A stretch of DNA of 64,000 bases, taken from the NCBI GenBank assembly GCA_022113835.1, contig JAILWY010000025.1:7518501-7582500 (forward strand), in the 5' to 3' direction. A model generated the notes under the pieces. The model made no database searches and was not told where the DNA came from. It saw only the letters and a program-made list of their open reading frames with translations. Position numbers and translations under genes: made by a program. The stretch is from Atopsyche davidsoni. Taxonomy: Eukaryota > Arthropoda > Insecta > Trichoptera > Hydrobiosidae. Positions 59,966 through 64,000 of this stretch are shown here, one piece after another; position 1 is the stretch's first letter, and each line of letters starts with the position of its first letter.

Positions 59966-62900
59966 ACATTTTAGAGATCGAATAAGCTCACTCTTAAAAT
60001 TAATTTTTAAAATACTTTAAAACATTTTAAAACATACATAAACCCGTGATCCCACTTTGCACAGTAATGGAAATTTCGGAGATGTGAAACTGTTGCAATT
60101 AATCTTAGTAAACAAGCGTGTGACTTCCTACTGTGGCAAATCAACTCGTGTGCCTTATTGTCTACCCGCTCGTACAGTTTACTTGAATAAATGCATTGTA
60201 CGTGGATATTGCAGGTTTCTTTTATATGATTAAAAATATCTATAAACCGTGTACGTTCTGTACATTTCGCAATGTAAATATCTCAATGGTGTGAAATCTA
60301 TTGATGGGTTATTAACAAACTCAAAGCAGATCAGAGAAGAGAAAACATGAAGTCATTGTACATTTATATTTCACGTAATTAAAAAAATGCATAAAAACTT
60401 TCTTGCGTGTAAACGCAGAAATGAATAATTCGCTTAGCTTTTGAATTAGAAAAAAATGACTTTGTGTAATCAACGTGTGTTTTTATAATCATGTATTTGC
60501 GTTGTAGTCCATGTTGGTTGTCCATCATTATTATAGCAAGCCTTGCTAAAACCTACAGTTGAATTTTCAGCGTAAATGTTATAAGGTATATGAGATGTTC
60601 AAACTCATACGGAAGTCATTTTGATCATCCGACACACTTGCGAAACGCTTAATCGTCTATTAAATATGCAAGCAACGATTTACTAACTTGTTTCAAATGG
60701 CTTATATATACGTTTGAGTGTGAAGGTTGTTAGAATTCCTCGCAGAAACGACTGTGCGAGATCCCGATAAGACCCGTTGTGCATATAAAGTGCATTCTGC
60801 AACCTGAATTGCAAATCGATTGTTTTCTCGTTTCAGTGCATTTATGTTATGACTCGTACCTGGGAAATGATTTCGCTTTGCGTTTTACTTACGCTGATTT
60901 CCTGCTGTAAACAGTCGTAAGCATAAAGCAAGGTTGGGTTAGGTCAATAAAACATTTCATCAAGACTTGGGCTTTAACAACTGTAAATGATCGCTGGACG
61001 TAAGTGTGTGATAAAGTTAGGTTTAGTTGCATTTTTGTTACCATTTGGGGTATTCTTTTGCTTTGCGTGTTATTAAATATAATTCATATACTTTTTTAAT
61101 TAAATATTATTTGTATTTAAATAAAAAAAATTAAGCAGTTTTAAATTTAACATCAGCTGGATTCCACCTTATAAGAAGCTGAAACACATTACTTCGTCTA
61201 ATCATCATTTTATTTGATTATTCGCCTCCACCATTAGGTCACTAATAGAGTCATTATAGCGCTGTCTTGGCACGAAAACCCCATAAAACACAACCATTAA
61301 CTTTATTACCTTGTTCTTAAAATCTTTTAATAATACGTATTTTATTTATAAACGCTGTTTTCTTGGGTTTTATGCCGCCTTCGAGAACTCTCACGTTTTG
61401 GTCCTGGTACCGGGCATATATCCAAGGTAGAGAAATAACATTAAAAATGCTTCGGGCACCATGAATGAAAGACATCCCTGAAGACACCCCCATTATCAAA
61501 ATAAAAACATCAGAGTTAGCATAATTCTCAAGAACCAAGCTTTCTTCTAACAACGTCTGAAAAAGCCTTAACTAGTCTGGAGAACCTCCTGAAAGACGAA
61601 GTCTCCATCAATGCAAAAGTCGATTTTCATTAATTGCATTCATATATCATAGGATTCTACGCACGCTCGTAAATCAGCCGCATTTGGACTGACTGTTTGT
61701 GGAACTGAGTTCCTGATGAATGCCATATAAATTAAACCTAGACAAGCGGCATTCGATCTCATCTGTCTAAATTATATTGTAACGTTTGAAAACCAATTTT
61801 TTTTGACTTTCAGCAGTCAGAAGGAATCACTGATCTTTCTGAAAAATGTTTACAAAATTAAGCCTTGCAATCGGTTATATTTTTTTAATCGCTTTGTATT
61901 GCATGATGTATATATTGTAGTCAATGAGCAAGTGGAAAAATTAATACAATATGTAGACAACGCAAATGTCGTGGTTACAGGCACAAATTTGATACATATC
62001 GATTTTCAATAAGTCGGAATTGTCTTATTGAAAATCGGTTGTCTGTTGTGTAGCTTCGGGTGTAGGCAGCTTGATGGGCGACCGAAATTGCACGCAGCTC
62101 CCAGAACAATGCCAAGTTGGCGAGCTGACGAGCATTGACGGGCGTCCGAGTCTCGAGAACACCGGAAGTGGGTCAGTGGAACGGACTTCAGATTTGACGA
62201 TCATGGCCAGGTGGCGTGCACTCTGATAAGAGGCGTCACCGGACTACATGCAAATATATATTTATATATATATATATACTACAGTATTTTCCAGAAGTCT
62301 TTGAAAACGGTTCAGACAGCTGTTCTTGATAAAGAGTCCGGTAAACGCAGTTGCATAGAAAAATCGTGAAAATGTTCACATCGTGACTTTGTGCCATACC
62401 CTGAAATACATTTCAAGATAATACGCACTCATATTTTATACTTTTAAAATATGTTATTTCTCGCTATATAACTTGTGTGGTTTTCATCATAAAGTGCATA
62501 TAATATATTTATTTTTTACAAATACAATTAAAGTAAAATGTAGGTAATTTAATATCTAGGTGGGTTTAAAATTTACATACACGTTTACAGCATCTGTAGA
62601 TGTAATTGCATTCCCGACATATGCCACTAACTGCTTAAACATGAGCATCCATAATGAGAAGCGCGAAGAAGCATTTCGGTATGTATCTCGTCAAAGCTAA
62701 GACTTCGTTGATACAAAATTATCGTTTTTGGGGCTGAGAATAAGTTTTTTACTCGCTGCAAAGATGCAAGCAAATATATATATAAATAAATATATAAATG
62801 AATACGTATTAAGGTTGTTAAATTCTCGTGTATTAGATTTAAAATACACCTGATTACCGGCGTAAGTGAATTTCAAATGTGAGTCTGAACCGAAACACCG

Positions 62901-62986
62901 CTAGGTCTAAATATTATTTTTAATAATTACTGAACAACCGGTCTTCGCGGTCACTGTAGAATCCGGGCCAGTCGCTCGACTGAATA
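59966..62986. other. Intergenic region at the right side of the window
   Basis: Contains a repeat-end motif near 61400 (cacgttttggtcctggtac), a 14-base hairpin (62000-62013 and 62024-62037, cgattttcaataag) and a GC-richer stretch at 62060-62240. The open frames at 61317-61553 and 61803-62012 are not recognised. Confidence 0.45.
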
Positions 62987-63477
62987 CACAGGGTATTCCG
63001 AAAGCATTGAACACAATCATAAATTGCCTAAAAATTTTAATTTAATTAAATCATTAACTAAACTACACTAAAACAAAGATTTGATAAACAAAGTACCAAA
63101 AATTCTGAAGGCCTTATAAATTAAAAAAAAAATTTTGTTGTAAATAATTCAAAAGAAATACGATGTAGGGCTGTGTGCGAAAATTAATACACGCATAATA
63201 TAAAATGCCATACATTATGGTAACAAAAAACACGTGGTATTATAATAAAAGAAACTATAGTTCATATATGTAATATTTAGTCACATACTCACATACTCAT
63301 TACTTGAGATCAATCATTAATTCTTATGAAACGAATATTCTATAAATCTCACTCATTAGTCATTAGACGATTTTTTTTATTGTTTCGTCAATGATTATAG
63401 TTAAATTCATATGTTTTAGTAAAAAAAAATAGCACTGTACGCAGTTTTCAATGAATATATATTTTCGGAACACCCGT
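62987..63477. mobile_element. Candidate TA-flanked MITE
   Basis: Begins cacagggtattccgaaa after TA (62985-62986) and ends ttttcggaacacccgt before TA (63478-63479). The two ends are imperfect inverted repeats (gggtRttccgaaa). The interior is AT-rich and non-coding apart from a terminal complex stretch. TA alone is a weak duplication. Confidence 0.4.
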
Positions 63478-63479
63478 TA

Positions 63480-64000
63480 GAAGCCGTCTCCTCTCCATCG
63501 ATAGACACATTTGAGAGCATTTTTTATATGAAAGAATCCACTTACTTCGACCCTGATTGCCGTACGTTCCGTTGGTTGAAGAATTCCTTTTCGAATACAT
63601 CTCAGATATTGAGGTATTCATACTTACAGACATGACCTAATCGTCAAAGCTATTCTCATCTGAGTCACTGCTAAGTCACCGGTCAACAATGTTCTTATTC
63701 AACAAATTAACACAGAAACGACGGATAAAAACTCTCGATTTTTTGTAAGGAATACAAGAAAGGTCTAAACCTGCACTTCATAGCTAAAAATATCTTATTT
63801 CTTGTTATATGCTCTGTACTTAAGCAGCAACACTGTTAATAATTTTTATACTGTTTAAAAATATATAAAAACTGCGAGTCGAAGGAATATTATCCAAAAT
63901 TAAAGTAGATCCAATAAATACTTGTATGGTTTACATATTTTGTAAGTATCAGGTAAAAGATGTTAAAAAAATACTGAAAAAAATAATTCAGTGTATTATT
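63480..64000. other. AT-rich sequence at window end
   Basis: 63480-63620 is more complex, with a short unrecognised minus frame. The rest is AT-rich with nothing recognised. Confidence 0.4.

Overview
This is a stretch of an arthropod, almost certainly insect, nuclear genome. It is strongly AT-rich, its genes contain introns, it has many retroelement and DNA-transposon fragments, and it has a short interstitial run of the arthropod telomere motif (CCTAA)n near 2453. The two clear genes belong to the insect-specific Osiris family (DUF1676), which normally forms a conserved syntenic cluster. I cannot name the species. The wide spacing (two Osiris genes in 64 kb) and heavy repeat load point to a fairly large, repeat-rich genome.

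Genes. Both Osiris genes lie on the minus strand, head to tail. The first (17437-18315) is a single uninterrupted 292-residue frame with a signal peptide, a C-x7-C pair, a basic patch, a long hydrophobic segment and a Gly/Ser/His-rich tail. A TATA box lies about 80 bases upstream of its ATG. The second is recovered only by splicing four exons: 52438-52256, 51584-51337, 46432-46174 and 45438-45313. They give a 271-residue protein with the same domain order, and every junction is GT-AG and phase-consistent. Its second intron is 4.9 kb and its first carries an inverted-repeat element. The family is linked to apical membrane and endosomal trafficking during cuticle formation, so the two genes are probably co-expressed in cuticle-secreting epithelia. 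That is family knowledge, not something shown here.

Repeats fill much of the rest. 1-930: tandemly duplicated hairpin repeats plus a palindromic retroposon. 4052-4503, 9923-10287 and 58290-58765: three TTAA-flanked, internally deleted piggyBac-like elements. 13731-14350 and 59579-59952: 5'-truncated LINE copies with target-site duplications; the second keeps its poly-A tail. 22000-23880: a satellite that switches from about 120-base to 90-base units. 26014-27030: an exact 161-base tandem array carrying the 3' end of a second LINE family. 31342-32270: a hAT element with an 8-base duplication, itself interrupted by a perfect 86-base-arm palindrome with its own 13-base duplication. Several tRNA-like SINE pieces are scattered about.

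The remaining tens of kilobases are AT-rich intergenic or intronic DNA with no coding signal that I can support, apart from a few GC-rich islands that could be promoters, exons of genes outside the window, or old repeats. I found no operon-like, CRISPR or otherwise new multi-gene system. The most unusual structures are the palindromic retroposon family and the two tandem arrays.
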